Shown: positions 20,901 through 31,440 of the stretch, in pieces
Layout: every line of letters begins with the position of its first letter
Position numbering within the stretch: the first letter of the stretch is position 1
NCBI GenBank assembly: GCA_942159475.1
Contig: OW804095.1
Coordinates: forward strand, 154,503,145-154,567,144
Length of the DNA stretch: 64,000 bases
Direction of reading: 5' to 3'
Origin: Sthenelais limicola
Taxonomy: Eukaryota; Annelida; Polychaeta; Phyllodocida; Sigalionidae
Position numbers and translations under genes: made by a program
Notes under the pieces: generated by a model
Seen by the model: only the letters and a program-made list of their open reading frames with translations
Database searches by the model: none
Told to the model about the DNA's origin: nothing

Positions 20901-23890
20901 ATATACTTACCTGTATGAAACCAGTAGACTTACCTGTATGAAAGCAATATACTTACCTGTATGAAAGCAATATACTTACCTGTATGAAAGCAATAAACCT
21001 ACCTGTATGAAAGCAATAAACCTACCTGTATGAAAGCAATAGACTTACCTGTATGAAACCAGTAGACCTACCTGTATGAAACCAGTAGACCTACCTGTAT
21101 GAACCAATAGACTTACCTGTATGAAGGCAATATACTTACCTGTATGAAAGCAATAAACCTACCTGTATGAAAGCAATAGACTTACCTGTATGAAAGCAAT
21201 AGACTTACCTGTTTGAAACCAATAGACTCACCTGTATGAAAGCAATAGACTCACCTGTATGAAAGCAATAGACTTACCTGTATGAAGCCAGTAGATCTAC
21301 CTGTATGAAAGCAATAGACTTACCTGTATGAAAGGAATAGACTTACCTGTATGAAAGGAATAGACTTACCTGTATGAAACCAGTAGACTTACCTGTATGA
21401 AAGCAATAGACTCACCTGTATGAAAGCAATAGACTTACCTGTATGAAGCCAGTAGACTTACCTGTATGAAAGCAATAGACTTACCTGTATGAAACCAGTA
21501 GACCTACCTGTATGAAGCCAGTAGACTTACCTGTATGAAAGCAATAGACTTACCTGTATGAAGCCAGTATACTTACCTGTATGAAGGCAATAGACTTACC
21601 TGTATGAAGCCAGTAAACCTACCTGTATGAAAGCAATAGACTTACCTGTATGAAAGCAATATACTTACCTGTATGAAAGCAATATACTCACCTGTATGAA
21701 AGCAATATACTTACCTGTATGAAAGCAATAGACTTACCTGTATGAAAGCAATAGACTTACCTGTATGAAAGCAATAGACTTACCTGTATGAAACCAGTAG
21801 ACTTACCTGTATGATACCAGTAGACTTACCTGTATGAAACCAGTAGACTTACCTGTATGAAACCAATAGACTTACCTGTATGAAACCAGTAGACTTACCT
21901 GTATGAACCAATAGACTTACCTGTATGAAACCAGTAGACTTACCTGTATGAAAGCAATAAACCTACCTGTATGAAACCAGTAGACCTACCTGTATGAAAG
22001 CAATAGACCTACCTGTATGAAAGCAGTAGACTGACCTGTATGAAACCAGTAGACCTACCTGTATGAAAGCAGTAGACTTACCTGTATGAAACCAATATAC
22101 TCACCTGTATGAAACCAGTAGACTTACCTGTATGAAAGCAATATACTTACCTGTATGAAACCAGTAGACCTACCTGTATGAAAGCAGTAGACTGACCTGT
22201 ATGAAACCAGTAGACCTACCTGTATGAAAGCAATATACTTACCTGTATGAAACCAGTAGACTTACCTGTATGAAAGCAATAGACTTACCTGTATGAAAGC
22301 AATAGACTTACCTGTATGAAACCAATAGACTTACCTGTATGAAACCAGTAGACTGACCTGTATGAAACCAGTAGACTTACCTGTATGAAAGCAATAGACT
22401 TACCTGTATGAAAGCAATAGACTTACCTGTATGAAACCAGTAGACTTACCTGTATGAAAGCAATAAACCTACCTGTATGAAAGCAATAGACTTACCTGTA
22501 TGAAACCAATAGACTTACCTGTATGAAACCAGTAGACCTACCTGTAAGAAACCAGTAGACTTACCTGTATGAAACCAGTAGACTTACCTGTATGAAACCA
22601 GTAGACCTACCTGTAAGAAACCAGTAGACTTACCTGTATGAAACCAATATACTTACCTGTATGAAACCAGTAGACTTACCTGTATGAACCAATATACTTA
22701 CCTGTATGAAACCAATATACTTACCTGTATGAAACCAATAGATTTACCTGTATGAAACCAATATACTTACCTGTATGAAACCAATATACTTACCTGTATG
22801 AAACCAGTAGACTTACCTGTATGAACCAATAGACTTACCTGTATGAAAGCAATATACTTACCTGTATGAAACCAGTAGACTTACCTGTATGAAACCAGTA
22901 GGGTTACCCGTATGAAACCAATAGACTTACCTGTATGAAACCAATAGACTTACCTGTATGAAACCAGTAGACTTACCTGTATGAAACCAATAGACTTACC
23001 TGTATGAACCAATAGACTTACCTGTATGAAAGCAATAGACTTACCTGTATGAAACCAGTAGACTTACCTGTATGAAACCAGTAGACTTACCTGTATGAAA
23101 CCAATAGACTTACCTGTATGAACCAGTAGACTTACCTGTATGAAAGCAATATACTTACCTGTATGAAAGCAGTAGACTTACCTGTATGAAAGCAATAGAC
23201 TTACCTGTATGAAACCAGTAGACTTACCTGAATGAAACCAGTAGACTTACCTGTATGAAACCAGTAGACTTACCTGTATGAAACTAGTAGACTTACCTGT
23301 ATGAAACCAGTAGACTTACCTGTATGAAAGGAATAGACTTACCTGTATGAAAGCAATATACTTACCTGTATGAAACCAGTAGACTTACCTGTATGAAACC
23401 AGTAGACTTACCTGTATGAAAGGAATAGACTTACCTGTATGAAAGCAATACACTTACCTGTATGAAACCAATATACTTACCTGTATGAACCAATATACTT
23501 ACCTGTATGAAACCAGTAGACTTACCTGTATGAAACCAGTAGACTTACCTGTATGAAAGGAATAGACTCACCTGTATGAAACCAATAGACTCACCTGTAT
23601 GAACCAATAGACTTACCTGTATGAACCAATATACTTACCTGTATGAACCAATATACTTACCTGTATGAACCAATAGACTTACCTGTATGAAATATACTTA
23701 CCTGTATGAAACCAATAGACTTACCTGTATGAAATAGACTTACCTTTATGAAACCAATAGACTTACCTGTATGAAACGAATACACTTACCTGTATGAAAC
23801 CAGTAGACTTACCTGTATGAAACCAGTAGGGTTACCTGTATGAAACCAATATACTTACCTGTATGAAACCAATAATTACCTATCAATAGA
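17939..23890. repeat. 23-bp satellite array, about 258 monomers
   Basis: The monomer is ACTTACCTGTATGAAA followed by GCAATAG, GCAATAT, CCAGTAG, CCAATAG or close variants. Spacing of successive TACCTG is 23, with occasional 22-bp (GAACCAATA) or shorter forms. The ACCTGTATGA core is nearly invariant while the remainder varies. GCAATA forms dominate the left two thirds; CCAATA and CCAGTA forms dominate after about 22.5 kb. Stop codons occur in each frame, so no long frame exists. The minus strand of each typical monomer contains CAGGTAAGT. Confidence 0.98.
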
Positions 23891-24457
23891 CTTTACATAG
23901 ATAAGAAAATTACATAGGTCAGAAAATTGTTGTTTCATTACTAATCCCTTCGGCAGTGCGGAAGCGATGGATCTCTGGTGTACCAGGAAATATTGAAAAA
24001 ATGTTAAATTTTGGCTAAAATTTAATAAATATTCCCAGCATAACAAAGCCTTGATGGATAGCAAAGTGAAAGGGACATCGATCTCACCATCTGTTGAGTG
24101 ATAAGCAGCTATCTGGGGGAGGGAGGGACGGGCAAGAAGGGACATAGGTAGGAGGGAGGGGGGAAGGGAATGACCAGGCAGGGCCAGCTATAACCAGTAA
24201 TCTCTAGGTATTGGGTGTGTATAATAGTTAACCTTTTGTTATAGTTATCGTGTGTAATGATTGGACCCTGGATGCTTATCGGTCATTAGTCATTATGACC
24301 CTATGCTTTATTCTTGTTCTCCTACCAGTATTAATGATACATCATGGTTATGAATGAATAATTATTGATCTGATGTATACAAGAAAAGGTTTGTGAATAA
24401 AGTGTGGGCTTCCTTGTTGGCTATGAACTAATAAACCAGTTAGACACATGTATAATA
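23891..24457. other. Unannotated DNA
   Basis: Short minus-strand frames (about 70-90 codons) lie here but show no family features. A purine-rich GGGAGGGA stretch occurs at 24117-24172. Confidence 0.4.
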
Positions 24458-24681
24458 GCGGAACTCCACTATAGGTAAAAAAACGGCGCCAACAGGCAAA
24501 AACGACGAAATATCTAATCAAGTTAGATATTTTGCAATTGTTGGCAACAAATAAATGTGTTGCCAACAAATAAATGTGTTGCCAACAACCTATTTTACCC
24601 CCTCATCCACTAGAATTTTTAGAAATATCGGCGACAAATTTTGCCTGTTGGCGCCGTTTTTTACCTATAGTGGAGTTCCGC
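24458..24681. mobile_element. MITE-D: short element with about 45-bp near-perfect TIRs, TA duplication
   Basis: The left terminus GCGGAACTCCACTATAGG, then TAAAAAAACGGCGCCAACAG and GCAAAA, is mirrored at 24638-24681 with about one mismatch. TA flanks both ends (24456-24457 and 24682-24683), as for Tc1/mariner-type elements. The 224-bp interior includes a direct repeat of TGTTGCCAACAAATAAATG that is also partly palindromic. No transposase is present. Confidence 0.75.
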
Positions 24682-24794
24682 TATAACACACTATTGTAGC
24701 AGAGTAACCAACATTCTAGAGATGCTCGGAACAACAGTTGTTTTGTCCCCAATATGAAAGGATATAAACGTGAAATAGGAAAAATAAAAAATAT

Positions 24795-24995
24795 CCAAGA
24801 CTTTTCTTTTTGGAATATCCAACACCTTTTTGTCAACTTTCTTTTCCTTTTTGCCAATATCCTTTTCCTTTTCGGATTATCCTTTTCCTTTTAGGATTAT
24901 ACTTTTCCTTTTTGGAATATCTTTTTCTTTTTAGAATATCCTTTTCCTTTTCCGGATATCCACTCCTTTTCCAAATATCCACTCCTTTTCACCCA
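24795..24995 (+). repeat. Degenerate CCTTTTCCTTTTNGGAATAT tandem repeat
   Basis: About nine imperfect units of 18-24 bp share CTTTTCCTTTT and (G)GA(A/T)TATC. The 67-codon plus-strand frame across it reflects the T/C-rich composition. Confidence 0.8.
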
Positions 24996-25182
24996 TCTTC
25001 ATTGAAACAATAGGGGGTGCCTCAAACCATCTGTGTTGCTATGGTGACCAGACTGGTCAGTGTGATCACTCATGCATGCAGCTGGTGGAGTGCAGGCGCA
25101 CCAGTGACTGACTAGGGTGTGTTATGTAACACTGCTATACTAACACTCACTTGCCTACTCATGTCTCCTTTTGTATGGGTAG

Positions 25183-25320
25183 AAAAGGACTGTACCAGGG
25201 AGGACATGGATGACCAAATCTTGACATGGGTGTCAGAGCAGCCAGACATTGCTTTTCATGTAGAGGAAATAGGACATACCATAGGAGACATAGGAAAAAG
25301 GTGCAGTGACATACTTTTCT
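25183..25320 (+). CDS. Possible exon with weak SANT/Myb-like resemblance, cut by the gap
   Basis: A pyrimidine-containing run ending GTAG at 25179-25182 could be a splice acceptor. The frame that follows reads EKDCTREDMDDQILTWVSEQ, then about 20 residues including EEIG and GKRCSDILF before the Ns. The pattern T-R-E-D ... I-L ... I ... G ... R-x-x-x-I-L loosely resembles SANT/Myb-type domains such as those of GON4L-like proteins, but the first conserved Trp is absent. The codon frame stays open through the 200 unknown bases only because N cannot be a stop. This is the best protein-coding candidate that is not a transposon, yet it is weak. Confidence 0.25.
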
Positions 25321-25520
25321 NNNNNNNNNNNNNNNNNNNNNNNNNNNNNNNNNNNNNNNNNNNNNNNNNNNNNNNNNNNNNNNNNNNNNNNNNNNNNNNN
25401 NNNNNNNNNNNNNNNNNNNNNNNNNNNNNNNNNNNNNNNNNNNNNNNNNNNNNNNNNNNNNNNNNNNNNNNNNNNNNNNNNNNNNNNNNNNNNNNNNNNN
25501 NNNNNNNNNNNNNNNNNNNN
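25321..25520. other. Assembly gap of exactly 200 N
   Basis: All 200 positions are n. The round length suggests a placeholder, so the true distance is unknown. Confidence 0.99.
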
Positions 25521-25640
25521 AATAACCTTTATTCAATGCAGATGATCTAATGATTAGTGAAAGTGAATCTCTGCATCTGAAATATTGCTAAAGCTGCCTT
25601 ACAATCCTGTTCATTTATATTTGACCCAATTATTCCGGTC

Positions 25641-26135
25641 ACTTCCCTCCCCCTCCTTCCCCCTCCCCCTCCCTTCCTTCCCTCACCCTCCCTTCCCTTC
25701 CCTTCACTCCCCCTCCCTTCCCTCCCCCTCCCTTCCTTTCCCTTCCCTTCCCTTTCCGTCCCCTCCCTTCCCTTACCCTTTCCTTCCCTCCCCCTCCCTT
25801 CCCTTTCCCTTCCCTCCCCCTTCCTTCCCCTCCCTTCCCTCCCCCTCCCTTCCCTTTCCTTCCCTTCCCTCCCCCTCCCTTCCCTTTCCTTCCCTTCCCT
25901 CCCCCTCCCTTCCCTTTCCCTCCCTTCCCTCCCCCTGCCTTCCCTTTCCTTCCCTTCCCTCCCCCTGCCTTCCCTTTCCTTCCCTTCCCCTCCCTTTTCC
26001 CTTCCCTTCCCTCCCTTCCCTCCCCCTGCTCCCCTCCCTTCCCTCCCCCTCCCTTCCCTTTCCTTCCCTTCCCTTTCCCTTCCCTTTCCGTCCCCTTCCC
26101 TTCCCCTCCCTTCCCTTCCCTTCCCTCCCTACCAA
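25641..26135. repeat. Homopyrimidine CCCTTCC tract
   Basis: Nearly 500 bases of C and T on the plus strand are built from CCCTTCC and CCCCTCC blocks with a local ~40-bp periodicity (CCTTTCCTTCCCTTCCCT then CCCCC). Homopurine-homopyrimidine DNA of this length with mirror symmetry can form triplex (H-DNA). The 232-codon plus and 141-codon minus frames are compositional. Confidence 0.95.
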
Positions 26136-26900
26136 AGCTCTATCCCCTCTCCCCCCTACCAACTGCCCCCCCTTCTTATCTCCCCCCCCCCCCGACATTA
26201 TATCAGGAATAATTCCACTTGTTATCCTGCCTTCATTAAGTCTACAACATCTACCACCTGTGTCTCCACCCAGCCCTCCCTAACTCCCCGTTACCATGAC
26301 AAAGCGTCCCTAGCCCTGACCGACATGATTAAAACTTGCCGGAGCTAAGGTCGACCAATCTCCCTCAAAAACCCTCCTCTAATCTAAAAGATGGTTGAGT
26401 CTGAGCCCGGGCCGCTACGGTAGAACAATGCAGTATTGTATGGTGGATAACTGCACCATGGCTTAAGCCTGTGCCGACCAGCTGGGCCCACCGTTGTATC
26501 GGGTGATTGTGATGCGTTATTGCACCATTTTTGCATGTCACATATGAAAGACATCCATTAAGGAGGTTTGAGGTAATTAGGAGATGTTTAATTGGTGCTC
26601 TTCACGATTAGGTGTTACTGCTACTGCCACTGGGGGGCGCCGTGATCAGTCTTGGTACAGGATTGTATCACTCATGTAGAAATAGTATCTTGTATCAATC
26701 TTTATTTCAACTTTACTTAAATAAATAATGATAATGTCGGTAATTAGTTTCTATTATTTGAGAAAAAGGTTTTCTGTTTCTGCCCAGACAAACCCTTTGG
26801 AAGCTACATTTAACAGTGAACATTAAACTACCTTAACAATGGAAGTTATTCACTGTCAGTGTGAGAGCATTATTGTGAGAATGGTGTAGTATATATAGAG
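26136..26900. other. Unannotated single-copy-looking DNA with a CTCF-like motif
   Basis: GCCACTGGGGGGCGCC at 26626-26641 is close to the bilaterian CTCF core. No exon or known repeat was recognised in the rest. Confidence 0.4.
26626..26641 (+). promoter_or_regulatory. CTCF-like motif
   Basis: GCCACTGGGGGGCGCC agrees with the CCA-C-N-A/G-G-G-G-G-G-C-G-C core at most positions. The match is by eye; occupancy is unknown. Confidence 0.35.
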
Positions 26901-26984
26901 AGAATGGGACGAGCCGGCAATAATCGAAAATTTATAGGACGAGATTCGTCCACATATTCGATTATTGCTGGCGAGTTCCATTCT
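26901..26984. repeat. Foldback element, 28-bp arms
   Basis: AGAATGGGACGAGCCGGCAA followed by TAATCGAA (26901-26928) is the near reverse complement of 26957-26984. The loop has its own small palindrome, GGACGAGATTCGTCC. The total size of about 84 bp suggests a cruciform or a tiny MITE. Confidence 0.75.
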
Positions 26985-27204
26985 ATATTTATTATATGTG
27001 CATAAAATTTGATCATATGTCATCAGATATCACTGAAAAAATACCAAAGAAGTCTCAGAGAGCCCCGCTGCCCCACTGCCAGCCCCACTGACAGTGGCAG
27101 CCCCGTTAGTATATTGATGAATTAAAACGTCCATATAATCGCCACTCCTTGAGCTACATTAATACAATTTATATCACCAACCATTTGATTTGACCATTTG
27201 ATCA

Positions 27205-27265
27205 CCAACTCCTGAAGAAGGGCAAGTCGCCCGAAAGCTCGAGATAACCAAATAAAACAACAATC
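27205..27265 (+). mobile_element. LINE/Penelope-like 3'-end module
   Basis: CTCCTGAAGAAGGGCAAGTC is followed by GCCCGAAAGCTCGAGATAAC and CAAATAAAACAAC. A CTGAAGAAG, short GC hairpin, CGAAA, then AATAAA arrangement is frequent at the 3' ends of invertebrate LINE and Penelope-like elements. The 32575-32655 region carries the same layout on the other strand. No polymerase is recognisable upstream, so this is a severely 5'-truncated copy. 26985-27204 and 27266-27831 show nothing else beyond small repeats of GCCCCACTG and a short TATAGGACACGTCCTATA palindrome at 27538. Confidence 0.4.
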
Positions 27266-27831
27266 AAGTTTATTATGCTCTTTCATCAATTACATCAACT
27301 ATTTAAGCCAGCCTCCCCAATATACAGCTAGCCCCCTTCCCTCTACCACAATTTATATCATTCAAAAGAGAATTTAATGCTCTATTTAATTATGTAGGTT
27401 TTATTATGTATTTCTATAATCATAGTACCAGAATCACGGGTGGATTACCGATCGCGGGGATTTGTTTACATGCTCCGCAGAGAGCCAAAGCTCCGCGAAG
27501 CATAACAACAGAGCTATTTTTAGACAACTACATTTCATATAGGACACGTCCTATATGAGTATTTTTATAGCACCCCACTTATAGCACGTGTCATATAGAA
27601 TGCGCGTATAATAAACAACCTTACTGGGTGCACTGTTATTATAGCAGTAATGTGTATAGATATATAAGTGTACAATGAAACAGTTTTTGTTTTGGGGGTG
27701 TAATGACCCTTGGTTAGCGTTGAGGAGGACAAATAAGAACAACAAGAGCGAATCTAGCCTGTAATTACTGTTTAATAAATGATTGACATTGGACATAGCA
27801 GAAACGATAACATAAGAATAAACGTGTTAAA

Positions 27832-27992
27832 GTGAGTGAGTGAGATTGGTTGCTTTACGCCCTTATCAACACATTTAATATGGTTATATCAAGGGTGGGA
27901 GAGCTGAGAGGGCGTGAGTGAGTGAGATTGGTTGCTTTACGCCCTTATCAACACATTGAATATGGTTATATCAAGGGTGGGAGAGCTGAGAG
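27832..27992 (+). repeat. Two tandem copies of a gastropod-like interspersed repeat
   Basis: GAGATTGGTTGCTTTACGCC, CTTATCAACACAT, ATATGGTTATATCAAGGGTG and GGAGAGCTGAGAG occur at 27842 and 27924, a period of 82. A third copy is at 48378. The layout resembles the GTGAGTGAG-TTTGGTTTTACGCC ... TATCACGGCGGG repeat I recall from gastropod genomes. Confidence 0.8.
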
Positions 27993-28114
27993 TAAGGGAG
28001 TTTATGATCTTACCATGGAAATAGAGATAGAGAATACATGCACTACACAATTATTACTTCTCTTACGAGAGTTTGAAATAATAGATAGAATGGAATGCTA
28101 TGCTAGTAATAATG

Positions 28115-28315
28115 GCTTGTATTTCCGCCATTTTGAATCTGGATTCGCATGGAATTATGGGAGTTGAATGTCTATGTAAAAGCTATAGAAAACATGCATT
28201 TGTGTGTTTGTGAAAAGATCCTGGGTGGGATTTGGTGATGAAAATGTTGGTAAATATGTGTATGTCAGATTTGAATTCAGTTGATCCCAGGAAGCGCTGA
28301 AATAGACGCAATATT
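28115..28315 (+). repeat. Dispersed repeat R1, copy 1
   Basis: CCGCCATTTTGAATCT, GCATGGAATTATGGGAGTT, TGTAAAAGCTATAG and later AAAATGTTGGTAAATAT, TGTATGTCAG match 60260-60330 plus 60775-60875 at moderate identity. No coding sense. This copy lacks about 440 bases present in the second copy. Confidence 0.7.
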
Positions 28316-28883
28316 GGTGCATATAGTATAATGATAAACAACTAGATATTTAGGGACAAGGGTTATTGGGCCTGGTTATTTTTGAACAGTTAACTAACAA
28401 TAAAGACAATAAAACACATAATTAAGAGTTAAGATGTGCTAAGATATGTTCATTAAACCATGAGATCTTTAGGATTATTGGTACAATTACTGGTTTCATA
28501 GAGGAGATCCACCCCCTTTTTCGGTGTCAAAATTTGATATGTTATTGAAAAGTGTAAGCTTCCGAAAATAAAAACAAAAAAGATATACACACACACTGCC
28601 CCACCTCAGGATGAGAAATGGAGTATACATACAGCGAGTTGTTTGTAGGAAGAGACCCACATATTAACACATATATATACTGTGTGTTAGAACAACAGCA
28701 CATGACAACTGGACCCGCTGATGGATAGGTGCATATTGGCCCCGCAACTGTCTCATATATACACCTCCCTAATCTCTATATTACATATAGGGCAATTTAC
28801 ATGTGTCTCTATGTTACATATAGGTCAGTTTGCAGGTGTGGGTGTATGGTCTATGATAGGACGTTAGTCTCTGACTTATTAAG
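28316..28883. other. Unannotated DNA with a short duplication
   Basis: TATTACATATAGG and a neighbouring TTTACATGTGTCTC segment are repeated about 32 bases apart around 28770-28835. No gene recognised. Confidence 0.4.
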
Positions 28884-28997
28884 AAATAAATCCCTTGGTT
28901 TGGTCTGCTCACGGGTACCGTTGCCTGAGGGAAGTTCGAGGGCTTGCCTCAGGCAACGGTACCCGCGAGCAGACAAAACGGAGGGAATTATTGCTTT
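28884..28997. repeat. Long hairpin, arms of more than 40 bp
   Basis: TCTGCTCACGGGTACCGTTG followed by CCTGAGG (28904-28930) pairs with 28947-28973 with a single mismatch around a 16-base loop. Pairing continues outwards with few mismatches to roughly 28884 and 28995. Neither arm is repeated elsewhere in the window. Confidence 0.85.
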
Positions 28998-29242
28998 TAG
29001 ATGTGATTTGATGAGATTCAAGTTCTGGGAGACAAAAATGGATAGACAAACCTTTTTTTATTACGGCTGAAAAACATCAGCACACGCCATGAGAGTTGCC
29101 ATACTGTCTATGTGACATGACCCGGAAGTGCTTGCATTGATCCTTATTTTACTGCCACTTAAATTTCGGCCACTTTCCACCGCTACGCAAGTGTCGGCCG
29201 TCCTTGTATCAGTAGCAAAATTCAGCCACGATGCTACTATCA

Positions 29243-29318
29243 ATTCTCATAGCGCAGGGGTTAGAGCACTGGACTGCAGAGGAGAAGGTTGAACGTTCAA
29301 GGCTCGGCCTCTGCCGAC
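29243..29318 (+). tRNA. tRNA-like sequence (tRNA-derived SINE or tRNA-Cys-type pseudogene)
   Basis: TAGCGCAGGGGTTAGAGCA (about 29250-29268) fits an RNA polymerase III A box. CTGGACTGCAGA places GCA (Cys) in an anticodon-like position. CGTTCAAGGCT (about 29294-29304) is a weak B box. The anticodon stem 3' side and the T stem do not pair well and no CCA-adjacent acceptor stem closes, so a functional tRNA is unlikely. Confidence 0.35.
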
Positions 29319-30176
29319 CATGTTTTTTCATCCTCTACTTGTTGGGCCGTGTAGAGCTGTCAGTCTACACGCCCGGGATGGGAATTGCCGGAAGTGACAG
29401 GGGACGGCTCCAAAAACAATAGATCCCGGCCGACCAGGGTTCTATGGGGTCGGAACACGCAGCGGGGGGTCTATAGAGAAAAACAACATCCCAGAATCTC
29501 ATCAAATTGCTTCTAACGGTATACAATGCCCACAAGGTTTCTTCAACCAGGGATATCAGAGAAGCTACAGGCTTTGAGTGATATTTCTGGTCGAAAAAAA
29601 CGAGCAGGGTGATTGCAAATAGTGTTTCCAAGTGGTGACTATATCCCTCCTTAAATTCCTATCCCCCCTACCAACCCTCCCCTATCCCCCATAGGTGACT
29701 ATGTGCCTCCTTAAACTCCTTAACAACATATGGGACTTTATCAAGGAGTGAGATAAAAAATAACATTATCTTAGTCTGGAATATATTTTTAGATTTCTTC
29801 ATAGCTGCATCTTGTAAATGGTGCCGTCCACTGACCATGAGTTCCACTGTTTGCCCCATACTATATTACCCATGATATTTGTACTGAAAGGAACATTGTA
29901 TTGAAATAGACAAAAGTAATTGCATAAATGTATCCCAGGATACGTCACACCTTGCTTACACAGGGGCACCTACAACCCCCCTATTGGTTGCTAAGTGATG
30001 GATGGTTGCATAGCAACAGTTGTTGCCTTTATACCGCTCCCCTGGCTCCACCCAACAATTAGTCTCTGTGTACTGTACATATACACACCAGGCCAGCACT
30101 GCCTCCTGTACACTTAATAACATATCATCGCATTGTTAGCTTTTGTATTATGACTTTACACTTTTACTTGTTCATG
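29319..30176. other. Unannotated DNA
   Basis: A hairpin CGTGTAGA/TCTACACG lies at about 29348-29371. Bases 29487-29520 loosely match the reverse complement of 28990-29030, so 28985-29520 may be the two ends of a diverged element enclosing the tRNA-like sequence. Nothing else was recognised. Confidence 0.35.
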
Positions 30177-30508
30177 AACACAATAGAAAGATGCATGTAT
30201 AAGAGCATCCAGTTATAATTAGACACAATATGGAGCTTTTACTTGTAATAAGGGTGGTCTCCACTGGCTGCGGTAAGCTCTGCGGTAAACCTTGCGATGG
30301 TTTGTGCTGGTTCTGTAGGTGGAGAGGAATGACGAGGTCCTTGCCTACATGGTCAGTGAACGATGTAGGCATGACCTCGCCACTCCTCAACAACACAGCA
30401 CCATCGCAAGGCTTACCACAGAGCTTACCGCAGAGGTTACGGCAGCCAGTGGAGACCACCCTTTAAACACAATAGAAGCATATATGTCTGAGAGCATCCA
30501 GTTATAAT
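30177..30508. mobile_element. Foldback element inside a duplicated flank
   Basis: 30251-30464 is a large inverted repeat. AGGGTGGTCTCCACTGGCTG, CGGTAAGCTCTG and CCTTGCGATGGT on the left are mirrored on the right up to GGAGACCACCCTT. A 45-bp sequence (ACACAATAGA ... GAGCATCCAGTTATAATT) flanks it as a direct repeat at 30177-30220 and 30467-30508. A half copy of the inverted repeat lies at 63489-63582. Open frames on both strands follow from the symmetry and have no known family. Confidence 0.75.
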
Positions 30509-30843
30509 TGATTGAACTGAATTGAATTGGGAAATACTTGTATTTATCATAAAGAGTTAAAGGACTATGTCGAGATGATCAAATTTGTTTAGTTTGTATG
30601 TCCAGGTTTTTTTCAAATCCCAGTTCCATTACCCTTAAGAAAGGGATAGATTTCTAATCTAATTATAGGGAGTTTCTATCCTAATAATAAAAGATATAAC
30701 ACATAAGATAAATTAACGTATGACAGTATGTGTGTTTGACCCTTTGTACTAAGGGTAGATATGTAAAGAACCTACAGTCAAAGTCTGAGAAGTTATGAAA
30801 CACATTTCTCGCACTATGTACTTAGTGCGACTTTTTACAGACA
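30509..30843. other. Unannotated AT-rich DNA
   Basis: Nothing recognised. Confidence 0.4.
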
Positions 30844-31256
30844 ATATGTGTTGTGTTTCAGGAAAATGAGTCATAAGTCGCAAAAATAATATTTTTCAAA
30901 GTGTTTATTTTACAAAATCACTTTATTGGAATGTTCTGAGTGTCGGAGATCTTATTACTTATATAGATCGATCGATGTATCAAATTTCAGGACAATGTAT
31001 GTTATATATCCTTTCGTTTTAAAGGTCCTTATATGGGCTATATTTAGTTACTTTACTGTTTACTACTCCGCAGAAATATGGCAAACTTTTTTTTTCCAAA
31101 ATAAAAATATCAAAATTAAAATCTAGAAATACTTATTGGATTATTAGACTGTTTACTATCATTGGAATCGGCTTGATCTCATCTTTTTAAATATAATGAT
31201 ATCTCAAAATTGATTTTTGCGACTTATGACTCATTTTCCTGAAACACATCACATAT
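30844..31256 (+). mobile_element. MITE-B copy, full length
   Basis: The left end is ATATGTGTTGTGTTTCAGG and the right end is TCCTGAAACACATCACATAT. The 413-bp length equals that of the 14711 copy, and the interior landmarks are in the same order. Confidence 0.85.
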
Positions 31257-31440
31257 GGGAGCCTCATGACCTTTGGGATCGTTTAACTTAAGACCCTGTG
31301 CCTGAAGAGTAAGAAAAGTGGTATTAATTTGTTCATTTATTCAGGTTCTGAGCATATATCACTGTTAAGGATATCAAGTTGGAAAAACAGGGTCACTATT
31401 AGGTGGCCTTGCCCTGAACCTTAAATCATAGTAAATACAT

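Noticed and set aside
17939..23890. CRISPR array
   Set aside because: Monomers are contiguous 23-bp units with no unique spacers, and the surrounding DNA is eukaryotic.
25585..26283. 232-codon PSLPFPS-type frame and its antisense
   Set aside because: Homopyrimidine tract; the composition alone removes stops.
27922..28167. 81-codon frame
   Set aside because: It starts at a TTG inside the gastropod-like repeat and ends in dispersed repeat R1.
28729..29070. 113-codon plus frame
   Set aside because: It spans the long hairpin at 28884-28997; both arms are translated as part of it and no family is recognisable.
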